DNA of 64,000 nucleotides from Myxococcaceae bacterium JPH2 (GCA_016458225.1 JAEMGR010000009.1:434001-498000), one strand, 5' to 3'. Counted from the first letter of the stretch, positions 28,487 through 37,636 are shown. The notes: generated by a model from the letters alone, not told the origin. Translations and numbers: made by a program.

Positions 28487-29716
28487 ATGACTGATGCCCC
28501 CGCCCTCATGCCCGTGGAGGACGCCCGAGCCCACGTGCTGGAGCAGGTGGCCCCGCTCTCCCCCGAGTGGGTTCCGCTGGACGATGCGCTGGGGCGCGCC
28601 TTGGCCGAGGACGTGGTCGCGCGCCGCACGCTCCCGCCCTGGCACAACTCGGCCATGGACGGCTATGCCGTGCGCGCCGCGGACCTCGCCCGTCCCCTCC
28701 CCGTCCGGCTCTCCGTGGGCGAGACGGTCTATGCCGGCCACGTGCCCACGCGGGCCATCCACGCCGGTGAGTGCGCTCGCATCATGACCGGTGCACCGCT
28801 CCCCCCGGGCACGGACGCGGTGGTGATGCGCGAGAAGACCCGGACCGCCCCAGGGCCGGGGGACGCGGTGGACATCCTGGAAGCCGTGACCGCGGGGACC
28901 TTCGTGCGCCCCCAGGGTGAGGAGGCCCGCGCTGGCGAGGTCCTCCTCCCGCGCGGCACGCCCCTGGGCATCCCGGAGCTGGGGCTCTTGTGGGCGCAGG
29001 GGCTTGGCGCGGCATGGGTGCCACGCCGCCCGCGGGTGGCCATCCTCTCCACCGGCGACGAGCTGTGCCGCCCGGACGAGCCGCCGGAGGGTCGCATCGT
29101 CGACACCAACGCCCCCGCGCTGGCGCTCGCCGTGCGGCGCGCGGGAGGGGTTCCCAGCCTGCTGGGAATCGCCCGGGACACGCGCGCGGACGTGGAGGCC
29201 GCCCTCGCGCGGGCCGTGGGCTTCGACGTCGTCCTCACCAGCGCGGGCGTCTCCGTGGGCGAGCGGGACTTCGTCAAGGACGCCCTGGAGGCCCTGGGCG
29301 TAGAGCGGCGCTTCTGGCGCGTGGCCATCAAGCCCGGCAAGCCGCTGCTGGTGGGCACGCGGGGGGCCACCCTCTTCCTGGGCCTGCCCGGCAACCCCAC
29401 GTCTTCCCTGGTGACGTTCGAGCTGTTCGTCCGGCCCGCGCTGCGCCGCATGCTCGGCCACGCCCAGGTGGATCCGCCCCGGGTGTCCGGCCGCTTGGAT
29501 GGCCAGCTCTCCAAGCCCCTGGGCCTGGCCCACTTCATCCGGGTCTCGGCGGCCTGGCGAGAGGGCGAGCTATGGGTGCGGCCATTGGCCACCCAGACCT
29601 CGGGTGTTCTGAGATCGGCAGCCCTGGCCACACACCTGCTCCACTTCCCCCAGGTAGCCAACAGCCTGGCTCATGGCGCCCATGTGGAATTGCTCCCGCT
29701 GTCCTGGGTGGGATGA
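28487..29716 (+). CDS. moeA: Molybdopterin molybdenumtransferase MoeA
   Basis: At 409 residues, this enzyme inserts molybdate into adenylylated molybdopterin in the last step of molybdenum cofactor synthesis. Family motifs are in place: NSAMDGYAVRA near the N-terminus, ARIMTGAPLPPGTDAVV, AILSTGDEL, LTSAGVSVGERDFV, IKPGKPLLVG and LGLPGNPTSSLV. The open frame extends far upstream, but the ATG at 28487 starts the conserved part at the usual distance. moaA of the same pathway lies 22 kb away in this window, so the pathway genes are scattered. The next gene, ribA, follows in the same direction after 120 bases. Confidence 0.95.
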   Translation: MTDAPALMPVEDARAHVLEQVAPLSPEWVPLDDALGRALAEDVVARRTLPPWHNSAMDGYAVRAADLARPLPVRLSVGETVYAGHVPTRAIHAGECARIMTGAPLPPGTDAVVMREKTRTAPGPGDAVDILEAVTAGTFVRPQGEEARAGEVLLPRGTPLGIPELGLLWAQGLGAAWVPRRPRVAILSTGDELCRPDEPPEGRIVDTNAPALALAVRRAGGVPSLLGIARDTRADVEAALARAVGFDVVLTSAGVSVGERDFVKDALEALGVERRFWRVAIKPGKPLLVGTRGATLFLGLPGNPTSSLVTFELFVRPALRRMLGHAQVDPPRVSGRLDGQLSKPLGLAHFIRVSAAWREGELWVRPLATQTSGVLRSAALATHLLHFPQVANSLAHGAHVELLPLSWVG

Positions 29717-29836
29717 GGAACACACAACCGGGCGTTGCATCTGACCTCGTGATTTGTTCGAAGGGCCCTCCCCAGTCGCCTTGACATGATTCCAGGGCGA
29801 CCCCAAAGAGAGTCCGGCAACGGGAGAAGACACACC

Positions 29837-30511
29837 ATGTCTGACACGCGCTCACCACAGGTCCTGCCGACGCGCAAGCCGACCCAGTTCCTCGAGCGAT
29901 ATTCCGAGGCGGACGTGCCGACGGCGCGGGGTGTCCTGCGGACCATCGTGTTCCGGGACAAGCGCAATGGCCGGGAGCACGTGGCGCTGACGGTGGGCAA
30001 CGTGACGGGCCTGGAGGGCGTCCCGGTGCGGATCCACTCCGAGTGCCTCACGAGCGAAGTCTTTGGCAGCCTCAAGTGCGACTGCCGGCAGCAGCTCGAC
30101 CGGTCGCTGGACTTCATCGCCCAGCAGGGACTCGGCGTGGTGCTGTACCTGCGGCAGGAGGGCCGAGGGATCGGCCTGGGCAACAAGATCAAGGCCTATG
30201 CGCTGCAGGCCAAGGGTCTGGACACCTACGAGGCCAACCGGCAGCTCGGCTTCGCGGATGATCTGCGCACCTACGACATCGCGGCGGAGATGCTGCGCGG
30301 CCTGGATGTACGCTCCGTGGACCTGATCACCAACAACCCGCTGAAGATCGCGGGGCTGGTGGAGGAAGGCATCCCGGTACGTCGCCGAATCCCTTCCCGG
30401 ACCGAGCACAATCCGCATAACGTCGACTACTTGAAGACGAAGCGTGAGCGTACGGGGCACCTGATTGAGCTCTTCGCCGAGGACGACGACACGGAAGCCC
30501 AGACCGGCTGA
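29837..30511 (+). CDS. ribA: GTP cyclohydrolase II
   Basis: At 224 residues, it converts GTP to the pyrimidine precursor of riboflavin, releasing formate and pyrophosphate. The zinc site is in CLTSEVFGSLKCDCRQQL (three Cys), the catalytic loop in YLRQEGRGIGLGNKIKAYAL, and LITNNPLKIAGL is conserved. It lacks a RibB (DHBP synthase) domain, so it is the stand-alone form. The start is ATG 29837 with GGGAGA upstream. A perfect TTGACA lies at 29781-29786, but no good -10 is seen at 17 bases. No FMN riboswitch is recognised. Its end overlaps the next gene by 47 bases. Confidence 0.95.
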   Translation: MSDTRSPQVLPTRKPTQFLERYSEADVPTARGVLRTIVFRDKRNGREHVALTVGNVTGLEGVPVRIHSECLTSEVFGSLKCDCRQQLDRSLDFIAQQGLGVVLYLRQEGRGIGLGNKIKAYALQAKGLDTYEANRQLGFADDLRTYDIAAEMLRGLDVRSVDLITNNPLKIAGLVEEGIPVRRRIPSRTEHNPHNVDYLKTKRERTGHLIELFAEDDDTEAQTG

Positions 30512-31385
30512 GCGCCCGGCGAAGGGACGCAACACGCTGGCGCGCAACAAGGCCCGAGGTCCCTTCGAGGTCCGGTTCTGGGGCGTGCGTGGCTCCATCC
30601 CCGCTCCGGGCCCGACGACGAAGCGCTACGGCGGCAACACGCCCTGCGTGGAGGTGCGGTGCGGAGGTGAGCTGCTCATCTTCGACTTGGGCTCTGGCGC
30701 CCGCGCGCTGGGCGATGAGCTGGGCTTCAAGCCGCTCAACGCCTCCATTTTCATTTCGCACTACCACTACGATCACCTGCAGGGCCTGCCGTTCTTCGCG
30801 CCCATGTTCGGGCCGGACAACGCCATCACGCTGTTCGGCTCGCCCCGCAATGGGCAGTCGGTGAAGCAGATCCTCGCCGGGCAGATGATGCCTCCGTACT
30901 TCCCGGTGACGGCCGAGGCGGTCTTCCGCGCGCGGGTGGAGTACCGAGACGTGGTGGCGGGCGAGGTCCTCGAAGTGGGCCCCGCGCGCGTGCGCACGCT
31001 GGAACTCAACCACCCGGGTGGCAACCTCGGCTATCGCGTGGACTACCAGGGGCGGTCGCTCGTCTACGCCACGGATGTCGAGCACGGCAGCGAGTTGGAC
31101 TCACGCCTCTTCGACTTCGCGCGCGGCGCCGACCTGCTCATCTACGACTCGATGTACACCGAGGACGAGTACCACGGCCGCACCGGGCCAGCGCGCACGG
31201 GCTGGGGCCACTCCACCTGGGAGGCGGCCGTGCAGGCCGCCAACGCCAGCGACGTGAAGACGCTCGTCCTCTTCCATCACGATCCCACGCGGGACGACGC
31301 GAAGATGGACAAACTGGTGCGCCAGGTGCGCAAGCATCGCCCCGAGGCCATCGCGGCCAAGGAGTCGATGGTCATCAAGCTCTGA
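30465..31385 (+). CDS. MBL-fold metallo-hydrolase
   Basis: At 306 residues, it has the metallo-beta-lactamase fold with the metal motif SHYHYDHLQGLPFF (HxHxDH), a later metal His in ELNHPGGNLGYRV, Asp in YATDVEH, and His in LFHHDPTRDD. The start FEVRFWGVRGSIPAPGP with RYGGNTPCVEV is characteristic of the phosphodiesterase-like/cAMP-type MBL subgroup. Substrate is unknown; a cyclic nucleotide or nucleic acid phosphodiester is possible. The only plausible start is TTG 30465 inside ribA, since no ATG or GTG precedes the conserved fold at a sensible distance. That gives a 30-residue basic leader segment. Co-expression with ribA is likely. Confidence 0.85.
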   Translation: MSSSPRTTTRKPRPAERPAKGRNTLARNKARGPFEVRFWGVRGSIPAPGPTTKRYGGNTPCVEVRCGGELLIFDLGSGARALGDELGFKPLNASIFISHYHYDHLQGLPFFAPMFGPDNAITLFGSPRNGQSVKQILAGQMMPPYFPVTAEAVFRARVEYRDVVAGEVLEVGPARVRTLELNHPGGNLGYRVDYQGRSLVYATDVEHGSELDSRLFDFARGADLLIYDSMYTEDEYHGRTGPARTGWGHSTWEAAVQAANASDVKTLVLFHHDPTRDDAKMDKLVRQVRKHRPEAIAAKESMVIKL

Positions 31386-32466
31386 GGGCGAAGCGCGCCA
31401 CCGTGCGACGCACGGTCTCGCGCAGCCCCTCGAAAGGCAGTCGCTCCAGCGCGGTGGGGATGTTCACCCACTCGAAAGCATCGTGCTCCGGCCCCAGGCG
31501 GACGCTCACATCGGGCGCGCCCTGGGCGCCGAAGCCGTGCTCCTGGACGAGCCGCAGGGGCGCTGCGTTCCCCACCGCGAACGCGTGGCGGTAGTCGAGA
31601 TCCTGCGGCGTGAGCACCAGGCCCGTCTCCTCCGCGAGTTCGCGAGCCGCGGCCTGGGCGGGAGTCTCCCCTGCTTCGACCTTGCCGGTCACGACTTGCC
31701 AGAAGCCTCCGCGCTCGGGCCTCCGTCGCAGGAGCAGGACTTGAAGCTCCGAGCCATGACCGCGCAGGGCCGCCACGCTCACGGTGCGCGCGGGAGCGAG
31801 CGCATCGACGCGCTGGCTCTCGAACACCTCGCAGAAGTTGCGCGCGAGCACCTCCTCCACGTCAGGAATGGCGAGCGCATGGCCCAGCTCGCGCTGCATG
31901 GAGGTGACCCCCGCCTCGCGAATGCCGCAGGGGACGATGAGCTGAAAGTGCTCCAGCCGCGTGTTCACGTTCAGCGCGAAGCCGTGCGTGGTGAGCCAGC
32001 GTGACAGGTGCACGCCAATGGCGGCGATCTTCCGCGCATCCGGTGAACCCTCGCCACCGACCCAGACCCCCGGCCACTTGGGAATGGTGCCCGACGTGAT
32101 GCCGAAGGTGGCGAGCGACTGGATGATGCAGCGCTCGACGTCGCGCACGTAGCGGCGCACGTCCTGGCGCTCTGGGGGCAAGAGGAAGATGGGGTAGCCG
32201 ACGATCTGCCCAGGCCCGTGGTACGTGACGTCGCCACCGCGATTGGTGTCGAAGGTCGTCACGCCCTCCGCCGCGAGATCCGCATCGCTCGCGGTGATGT
32301 TCTCGCGCTTCGCGGCGCGCCCGAGCGTGAGGACCGGCGGATGCTCGAGCAGCAACAGTGAGTCCGACACCTGTCCCTGCAAGCGGGCTTCACCCAGCAA
32401 CTGCATGAGGCGCAGGCCGTCCTCATACTCAACCCGGCCGAGCCGGTAGACGGTGATGGTGTTCAC
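31375..32466 (-). CDS. lipB: Octanoyltransferase LipB fused to a C-terminal Nudix hydrolase
   Basis: Of 363 residues, the first 215 are a complete LipB: TNRGGDVTYHGPGQIVGYP, the KIAAIGVHLSRW motif with the catalytic Lys, and LIVPCGIREAGVTS with the catalytic Cys. LipB transfers octanoyl from acyl carrier protein to lipoyl domains. From about residue 223 a Nudix domain follows, with an intact box (GKVEAGETPAQAAARELAEE then TG). GFWQVVTGKVE and EHDAFEWVNIPTALERLP resemble NudB (dihydroneopterin triphosphate pyrophosphatase). The usual LipB has no such tail. The ATG overlaps the stop of the upstream P-loop gene (ATGA). The substrate of the Nudix part is an inference. Confidence 0.92.
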   Translation of the reverse strand: MNTITVYRLGRVEYEDGLRLMQLLGEARLQGQVSDSLLLLEHPPVLTLGRAAKRENITASDADLAAEGVTTFDTNRGGDVTYHGPGQIVGYPIFLLPPERQDVRRYVRDVERCIIQSLATFGITSGTIPKWPGVWVGGEGSPDARKIAAIGVHLSRWLTTHGFALNVNTRLEHFQLIVPCGIREAGVTSMQRELGHALAIPDVEEVLARNFCEVFESQRVDALAPARTVSVAALRGHGSELQVLLLRRRPERGGFWQVVTGKVEAGETPAQAAARELAEETGLVLTPQDLDYRHAFAVGNAAPLRLVQEHGFGAQGAPDVSVRLGPEHDAFEWVNIPTALERLPFEGLRETVRRTVARFALRA

Positions 32467-34001
32467 GACGAGCCCTTCCGCCGCCCCCTGCCTCGGGCAC
32501 GGGCTGGCTTGACGCGGGGCTCCAGTCGCCAGGAGCCCGCGATGACACGAGACAAGAGAGCGTGCAGTTCATGGCCCGCGCGCGGTGAGCGCAGGGCCTC
32601 GGCCGCGAAGGCCGACAGCACGTCCTCGGACAAGGAGATCGCGGGCGAGTGCCGTGCCAGCCACTGCTTCGCCATCTCCACGAAATCCGCCCTTGAGGGC
32701 CCGGGCAGCGGAACGTAGCCCTGAACCTGTTCGAGCACAGCGAGGTGCACGCGTCCCTCGACCGATTCAGACAAGCCCGCGGTACTGGGCACGAACAGTC
32801 GGCCCGCTTCGCCGCGCAGTGCCCATCCCGCTGACTTGGGCGCCCCACGCGCGCTGAGAACAACCGGTGCCCGGGACGCCTTCGACAGGAACGCTGACAA
32901 CGCGCGCTGCGAAGCCTCGTCCAAGCGGTCCACGTCCTCCACCAGGAGACATGCCGCGGAAGTCCCCTCCTCCAGCGAGTCCACGGTGGAGAAGACGCCC
33001 TGGCCCGCCTTCGCGAAGGACTGAAGCAACGTGCTCTTGCCGCTCCCTTCGGGGCCGACGAGCAGGAGGCAGCGAGCCCCTGCGCGCAGGGCCTCTGTGA
33101 TCTGGGCGCGCGGTTGCTCCTGGCCCACGCCCACGGGCTCAACAGCCACCGATGGAGCGGCACCTTGCGCAGCCCCTGCTCGAGGCACCGCGGGCACTTC
33201 GGACAGGAGGTGGGTGGACTCCTCCAGACAGGCACGACAGATGAACGCGCCCGCGGGGCTCGCGACGAGCGCCCCCACTTCGCCACGAGGACGACAGCAG
33301 AAGGAGCACCACGCCTCGACGTCATCGGGTGCACGAACGGGTCCGCGCTCGATGAGGCGAGGCGTGCCTCGACGCCCGCGACCTTCGCGCCGAGCAGGCT
33401 CCGACGCCAGCACCGCCTCCAATCGCTGGAGGTCCGCCTCGACCGGCGCATCGAGCACCCAGCGCGACTCTTCGATCGGCTCGTCGCTCCGCGCATCGAC
33501 AACGGAGACTGCGAGCAGGGCTTCCTCAATGAGGCGCTGGCGTAGCAGGGCCTCCGCTGGAGACTCCGTCAGCGGATCCAGTTCGGAAGGCAATTCTTCG
33601 CGCTCAGCCTGCACCACGCGGGGGCGCTCCTCTTCCCCCTCGGAATGCGACTCCGCGTGCTCCGACTCCGGCGAGCGCGGCGCAACCGAATCCAGAGCGG
33701 AAGTTCCCTCCACGCGGTTCAACTGCACGGCGTGTCCCGAAAACTCATCTAGCCCTGGGCGCATCGCCACTTGATCCGGTGACACCACGCGCGACGTAAC
33801 CGCCTCCGCAGCGGCCGCGCTCACGCTTCGCACCGCGTCCAGCCGCTCTGCATGCCGGAGCAACTGTGCGGCCCGCGAGGCCATGCCCGCTCGCTGATAG
33901 ATCTCGGCCGCCCGCTGGAGGCAATCGACAGCGTGAGCCGTGTTGCCCTGGCTCTCGGCGGACTGCGCGGCGCGAAGGAGGTCGCGAGGGTTCTCGGACA
34001 T
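32463..34001 (-). CDS. TPR / ClpX-type zinc finger / P-loop ATPase protein, function unknown
   Basis: At 512 residues, it has three parts. An N-terminal TPR-like helix pair (RAAQSAESQGNTAHAVDCLQ) is followed by a long acidic, low-complexity linker. A zinc finger of ClpX type comes next, with paired Cys in WCSFC and ICRAC about 22 residues apart. The last part is an AAA-like P-loop module with Walker A GPEGSGKST, Walker B LLVEDVDRLD and a helical lid region. It lacks the ClpX unfoldase pore loops. Its stop overlaps the lipB start, and E2 and lipA lie upstream on the same strand, so a link to lipoylated complexes is possible (inference). The ClpX finger in other proteins mediates dimerisation and partner binding. 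Confidence 0.78.
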   Translation of the reverse strand: MSENPRDLLRAAQSAESQGNTAHAVDCLQRAAEIYQRAGMASRAAQLLRHAERLDAVRSVSAAAAEAVTSRVVSPDQVAMRPGLDEFSGHAVQLNRVEGTSALDSVAPRSPESEHAESHSEGEEERPRVVQAEREELPSELDPLTESPAEALLRQRLIEEALLAVSVVDARSDEPIEESRWVLDAPVEADLQRLEAVLASEPARREGRGRRGTPRLIERGPVRAPDDVEAWCSFCCRPRGEVGALVASPAGAFICRACLEESTHLLSEVPAVPRAGAAQGAAPSVAVEPVGVGQEQPRAQITEALRAGARCLLLVGPEGSGKSTLLQSFAKAGQGVFSTVDSLEEGTSAACLLVEDVDRLDEASQRALSAFLSKASRAPVVLSARGAPKSAGWALRGEAGRLFVPSTAGLSESVEGRVHLAVLEQVQGYVPLPGPSRADFVEMAKQWLARHSPAISLSEDVLSAFAAEALRSPRAGHELHALLSRVIAGSWRLEPRVKPARARGRGRRKGSS

Positions 34002-34140
34002 ACGAGAGACAGACTAACCGTCCCGGTTCGCCGCCGCGCGCTCTCCGACGCGAAACGGGGGCCTCGCCTCCCGGTCTCCCGGCAGGCGGGCTGGCGCGCG
34101 CCCGGAATCACCCGAGCGCGCGGGAACAACGCACGTCACC

Positions 34141-35397
34141 TCACGACATCGCGAGGAAGAGCAGGTCCGGCTTCTCCAGATACTTGATGACCTCGTAGAC
34201 GAAGCTCGCGGCCACGTCGCCGTCGATGACGCGGTGATCGCACGACAGCGACAGGTTCATCATGTCGCGGATGACGATCTGATCATCCTTCACCGCCGGG
34301 CGCTTCTTCAGCTTGTGCACGCCCATGATGCCCACCTCGGGGTGGTTGATGATGGGCGTGGCGAACAGGCCGCCGCTCTGGCCGAGCGAGGTGATGGTGA
34401 ACGTGCCGCCCGTCAGCTCCTCCATCTTGAGCTTCCGATCGCGCGCGGCATTGCTCAGGCGGGAGATCTCCTTCGCCAGCTCGCCCAGCGTCAGGCGATC
34501 CGCGTGCCGAACCACCGCCACGGTGAGCCCGTCCGGCGTCGCCACCGCGATGCCGATGTTGAAGTCGCCGCGCACCACGAGTTCCTGCGTGGACTCGTCG
34601 AAGTTGGAGTTCAGGTGCGGGAACTTCTTCAGCGCGGCGATGGTCGCCTTCACGATGAACGGCAGGTACGTCAGCTTCGTGCCATCGCCCGAGGACGCGA
34701 GCTGCGCGTTGAGCCGCGTGCGCAGCGTCACCAGGTCCGTCGCGTCCACCTCCTCGACGAAGGCGAAGTGCGGCATGGTGAACTTCGAGCGGACCATCTT
34801 CTCCGCGATCTTCTTGCGCAGGCCCCGGAGCGCGATGCGCTCATCGGCACGGCCCGAGGCCACCGGCGCGGCCGCGGGACGCGACTGCTGCACAGCGGGA
34901 GCCGAGACCTCGTTCTTCTGCGCGCCACCCTCGAGGGCCGCGACGACATCCGCCTTCGTCACCCGCCCCTGCGGACCCGTGCCGGAGATCTCCGCCAGGT
35001 TGAGGCCATGCTCACGCGCCATGCGCCGAGTGACCGGCGTGGCGAGCACCTTCGAGGCCGCCGCAGGAGCACTCGCCACCGCTGCAGGGGCCGCCGCCGG
35101 CGTCGCCGCCACGGGCGCCGCGCCGTGCGAAGAGGCAGCCTGAGCCGGAGCCGCGCCCTCGATCTCCAGGATGGCGAGGAGCTGGTGCACCTTCGCCATC
35201 TCCCCTTCCTTGCCGAACGTCTTCATGACGCGGCCGGCCTTGGGGCTGGGGACCGTGACGGTGGCCTTGTCGGTCATCACCTCGGCGAGCACCTGGTCCT
35301 CCTTGACCAGATCGCCCTCCTTCACGTGCCACTTCACCAGCTCCCCCTCCATCACGCCTTCACCAAGGTCGGGGAGCTTGAATTCGAAAGTCGCCAT
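34141..35397 (-). CDS. 2-oxo acid dehydrogenase complex E2 (dihydrolipoamide acyltransferase)
   Basis: At 418 residues, it has an N-terminal lipoyl domain with the lipoylated Lys44 in EVMTDKATV, an Ala/Pro linker, an E1/E3-binding domain (VTRRMAREHGLNLAEISGTG), another linker and the catalytic domain ending with CDHRVIDGDVAASFV (the HxxxDG motif). The MTDKA form and the single lipoyl domain suit the branched-chain or general 2-oxoacid group as well as pyruvate, so the substrate is left open. It should form the core of the complex whose E3 (lpdA) lies 2.2 kb upstream on the same strand, with lipA between them. No E1 gene is in the window. Confidence 0.93.
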   Translation of the reverse strand: MATFEFKLPDLGEGVMEGELVKWHVKEGDLVKEDQVLAEVMTDKATVTVPSPKAGRVMKTFGKEGEMAKVHQLLAILEIEGAAPAQAASSHGAAPVAATPAAAPAAVASAPAAASKVLATPVTRRMAREHGLNLAEISGTGPQGRVTKADVVAALEGGAQKNEVSAPAVQQSRPAAAPVASGRADERIALRGLRKKIAEKMVRSKFTMPHFAFVEEVDATDLVTLRTRLNAQLASSGDGTKLTYLPFIVKATIAALKKFPHLNSNFDESTQELVVRGDFNIGIAVATPDGLTVAVVRHADRLTLGELAKEISRLSNAARDRKLKMEELTGGTFTITSLGQSGGLFATPIINHPEVGIMGVHKLKKRPAVKDDQIVIRDMMNLSLSCDHRVIDGDVAASFVYEVIKYLEKPDLLFLAMS

Positions 35398-35445
35398 GTG
35401 TGGGGTGTTTCTTTCCGTGACGAGAGAAAAGGAATGCGGCGGGAC

Positions 35446-36375
35446 TCAGCCCAGGCGCTCAATGCGCTCGCGCTCCATGAGGCCCTTCATGAAGAACTCG
35501 GCCGCCCGGTAGCTGGAGCGGACCAGCGGACCCGACGCGACGTAGAGGAAACCCATCGACTCGGCCAGCGCCTTGTACTCCGCGAACTGGGCCGGCGACA
35601 CGAAGCGCTCCACCCGCAGGTGGTACTGCGACGGCTGGAGGTACTGGCCCAGCGTCAGCACGTCCACGCCCACGCTGCGCAGGTCCTTGAACGTCTGCTC
35701 CAGTTCGGCGTCGGTCTCGCCCAGGCCCACCATGACGGACGTCTTGGTGTAGAGGCCCTCGGGGCGGTGCTTCAGGAACTCCAGCACGCGCAGGGACTGG
35801 CGGTACGTCGCGCGGCGATCTCTCACGGTGGGCGTGAGGCGCTCCACCGTCTCCACGTTGTGCGCCACCACGTGCGGCCGGGCCTCGGCCACCGTCGTGA
35901 GGTCCTTCTCCACGCCCTTGAAGTCGGGGATGAGCACCTCGACGAGGGTGCGCGGGCTCTCGCGGCGCAGCTCGCGGATGGCCGACGCGAAGTGGCTGGC
36001 GCCGCCGTCCGGGCGATCATCGCGGTTCACCGAGGTGACCACGATGTACTCGAGGTTCATCTCCTTCACGGCCTGGGCCAGATGGATGGGCTCCATCGGA
36101 TCCAGCGGCGGAGGCGCGCCCACCTTCACGTGGCAGAAGCGGCACGCGCGCGTGCAGACCTCGCCCATCAACATCACCGTGGCGGTACCCCCGCCCCAGC
36201 ACTCCGCGATGTTCGGGCAGCGGGCCTCTTCGCACACCGTGGCCAGCTTCGTGCGCTTCACGATGGCCTTGACCCGCTCGTATCCCTCTCCATGCGGGAG
36301 GCGCACCTTGAGCCACTCGGGCTTCCGGGTGGACTCAGAGACCTGTGGGAGGGGAAACCTGTCGGGAGTCGCCAT
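35446..36375 (-). CDS. lipA: Lipoyl synthase
   Basis: At 309 residues, this radical-SAM enzyme inserts two sulfurs into octanoyl-lipoyl domains. The auxiliary cluster motif is CEEARCPNIAEC (Cx4Cx5C), the SAM cluster motif CTRACRFCHV (Cx3Cx2C), and the C-terminal RSSYRA that ligates the auxiliary cluster is present. It works on LipB products such as the E2 encoded immediately downstream. The ATG at 36375 gives a normal-length protein. The intergenic distance to E2 is 48 bases. Confidence 0.96.
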   Translation of the reverse strand: MATPDRFPLPQVSESTRKPEWLKVRLPHGEGYERVKAIVKRTKLATVCEEARCPNIAECWGGGTATVMLMGEVCTRACRFCHVKVGAPPPLDPMEPIHLAQAVKEMNLEYIVVTSVNRDDRPDGGASHFASAIRELRRESPRTLVEVLIPDFKGVEKDLTTVAEARPHVVAHNVETVERLTPTVRDRRATYRQSLRVLEFLKHRPEGLYTKTSVMVGLGETDAELEQTFKDLRSVGVDVLTLGQYLQPSQYHLRVERFVSPAQFAEYKALAESMGFLYVASGPLVRSSYRAAEFFMKGLMERERIERLG

Positions 36376-36538
36376 GGGTCGCGGGCCTTCTAAGGGTTGG
36401 GCGAAAGCAGGGTCAAGCGCGAAGCCACTAACGCGAGGCGTCAGCTCCCGCTACCTGCTCTCGGGACTGCCCCTCAGATAACGAAGGGCGCGCCACGTCG
36501 CTCCCCTCGCGCGAGCAGTCAGCCGACCGGCCCAGGCC

Positions 36539-37510
36539 TCAGCGCAGCACGTGTCCCGCCCACATCCCCGCGCCAAACGCGAACGTGACGAACACCCACA
36601 CCCAACGTGCCGGCAGCCCCGAGGGCGGGGGGGCGGCCTGCGCCACGCTCGGACGCGCGGGCACCGACTCGTCCGGCACGAGCACGCGCACCTTGATGGC
36701 CGCGGTGGCGAGCACGTGCTCCACGTCCTGGAGGAACCGCTCGTACTCCTCGGGTGCCAGCTCCAGCGGCTCCCCATGCTGCGCCTCATGGCGCCGGGCC
36801 ACCGCGTCGAAGTTGCGCAGCGCCGCCTGCCCCTTCGCCACGTCCACCCAGCCGCACACCAGCGCGGGCCCGGTCCCCTTGCGCGGCACCAAGGACAGCG
36901 CCTGCCGAGCCAGCAAGCCCCCCGCCGTGCTCGGCCCCTCGGGCTCCTCCACGCGCAGGATTCGGTGCGGCGTGCGGCCGTACATCTTCGTCGCCAGCTC
37001 GCCTTTCAGTCGGTCCGCGAGCAGCGCCGAGTGGGTCGCGAACATCGTCCGGAACGCGGGCTCGTCCTCCCCCGGTCCGGCCCCGGGACCTTGCAGCGGC
37101 GCGAGCACCGGCGCGCCCGCGTTCCGGCTCGGGCCCGGCAATCCCACCTCCAACGGGGCCATGCGTGTGACGGGGACCGGCGTGCTCCCACGCGTGCTCC
37201 CCGCCACGGGGGCACGGGGCGGAGCGCGCAGGGGCGAAGGTGCCTGCGGCGCGCGCGGAGGTGGCGGAGGAGAAGGCGCACGCAGCGGCGAGGGCGGCGG
37301 TGGAGGAGACGGCGCACGCAGCGACGCGGGCGGCGGTGGGGACTTCGCCGGTGCGCCGGACTTGGGCCGCACCTCGGTGGGGATCAGGAGCTGGATCTCC
37401 TCGGTTCGCATGTCGGGGCCGTCCTCTGGAACCTCCTCCGGGTCCGGTGGCGCCATCCGAGTCTCCTCCGGACGACTCGAAGCTCCCGCTTTCCTGTATC
37501 CACTCGACAT
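36539..37510 (-). CDS. Proline-rich, C-terminally membrane-anchored protein of unknown function
   Basis: This 323-residue protein opens with an acidic region (EEVPEDGPDMRTEEIQLLIP), then a long Pro/Ala/Arg low-complexity segment (repeated SPPPPPSPLRAP). A folded domain of about 130 residues follows (FRTMFATHSALLADRLKGEL to VLATAAIKVRVLVPD), and one C-terminal helix (WVWVFVTFAFGAGMWAGHVL) suggests a tail anchor. No known family is recognised. ATG 37510 has GAGG upstream at good spacing. It lies between lpdA and lipA on the same strand, but its role there is not evident. High GC opens competing frames, yet the folded middle and terminal helix support this one. Confidence 0.65.
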   Translation of the reverse strand: MSSGYRKAGASSRPEETRMAPPDPEEVPEDGPDMRTEEIQLLIPTEVRPKSGAPAKSPPPPASLRAPSPPPPPSPLRAPSPPPPPRAPQAPSPLRAPPRAPVAGSTRGSTPVPVTRMAPLEVGLPGPSRNAGAPVLAPLQGPGAGPGEDEPAFRTMFATHSALLADRLKGELATKMYGRTPHRILRVEEPEGPSTAGGLLARQALSLVPRKGTGPALVCGWVDVAKGQAALRNFDAVARRHEAQHGEPLELAPEEYERFLQDVEHVLATAAIKVRVLVPDESVPARPSVAQAAPPPSGLPARWVWVFVTFAFGAGMWAGHVLR

Positions 37511-37636
37511 GCGCGCATCCTCGTGAAGACGGTGACAATAGCGCCTGTCTCGTCAAACGTGGAAAAGCCGCCCACGACAAGGCGAGGTGCCTTGCCGGGA
37601 CGGCTTGTCCGATGACCGCGCGAGCGCGGGGCGCGA

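Noticed and set aside
27599-29716. 705-residue version of MoeA
   Set aside because: The first 296 codons are antisense to the H1-like gene and its promoter. MoeA homology starts just after ATG 28487.
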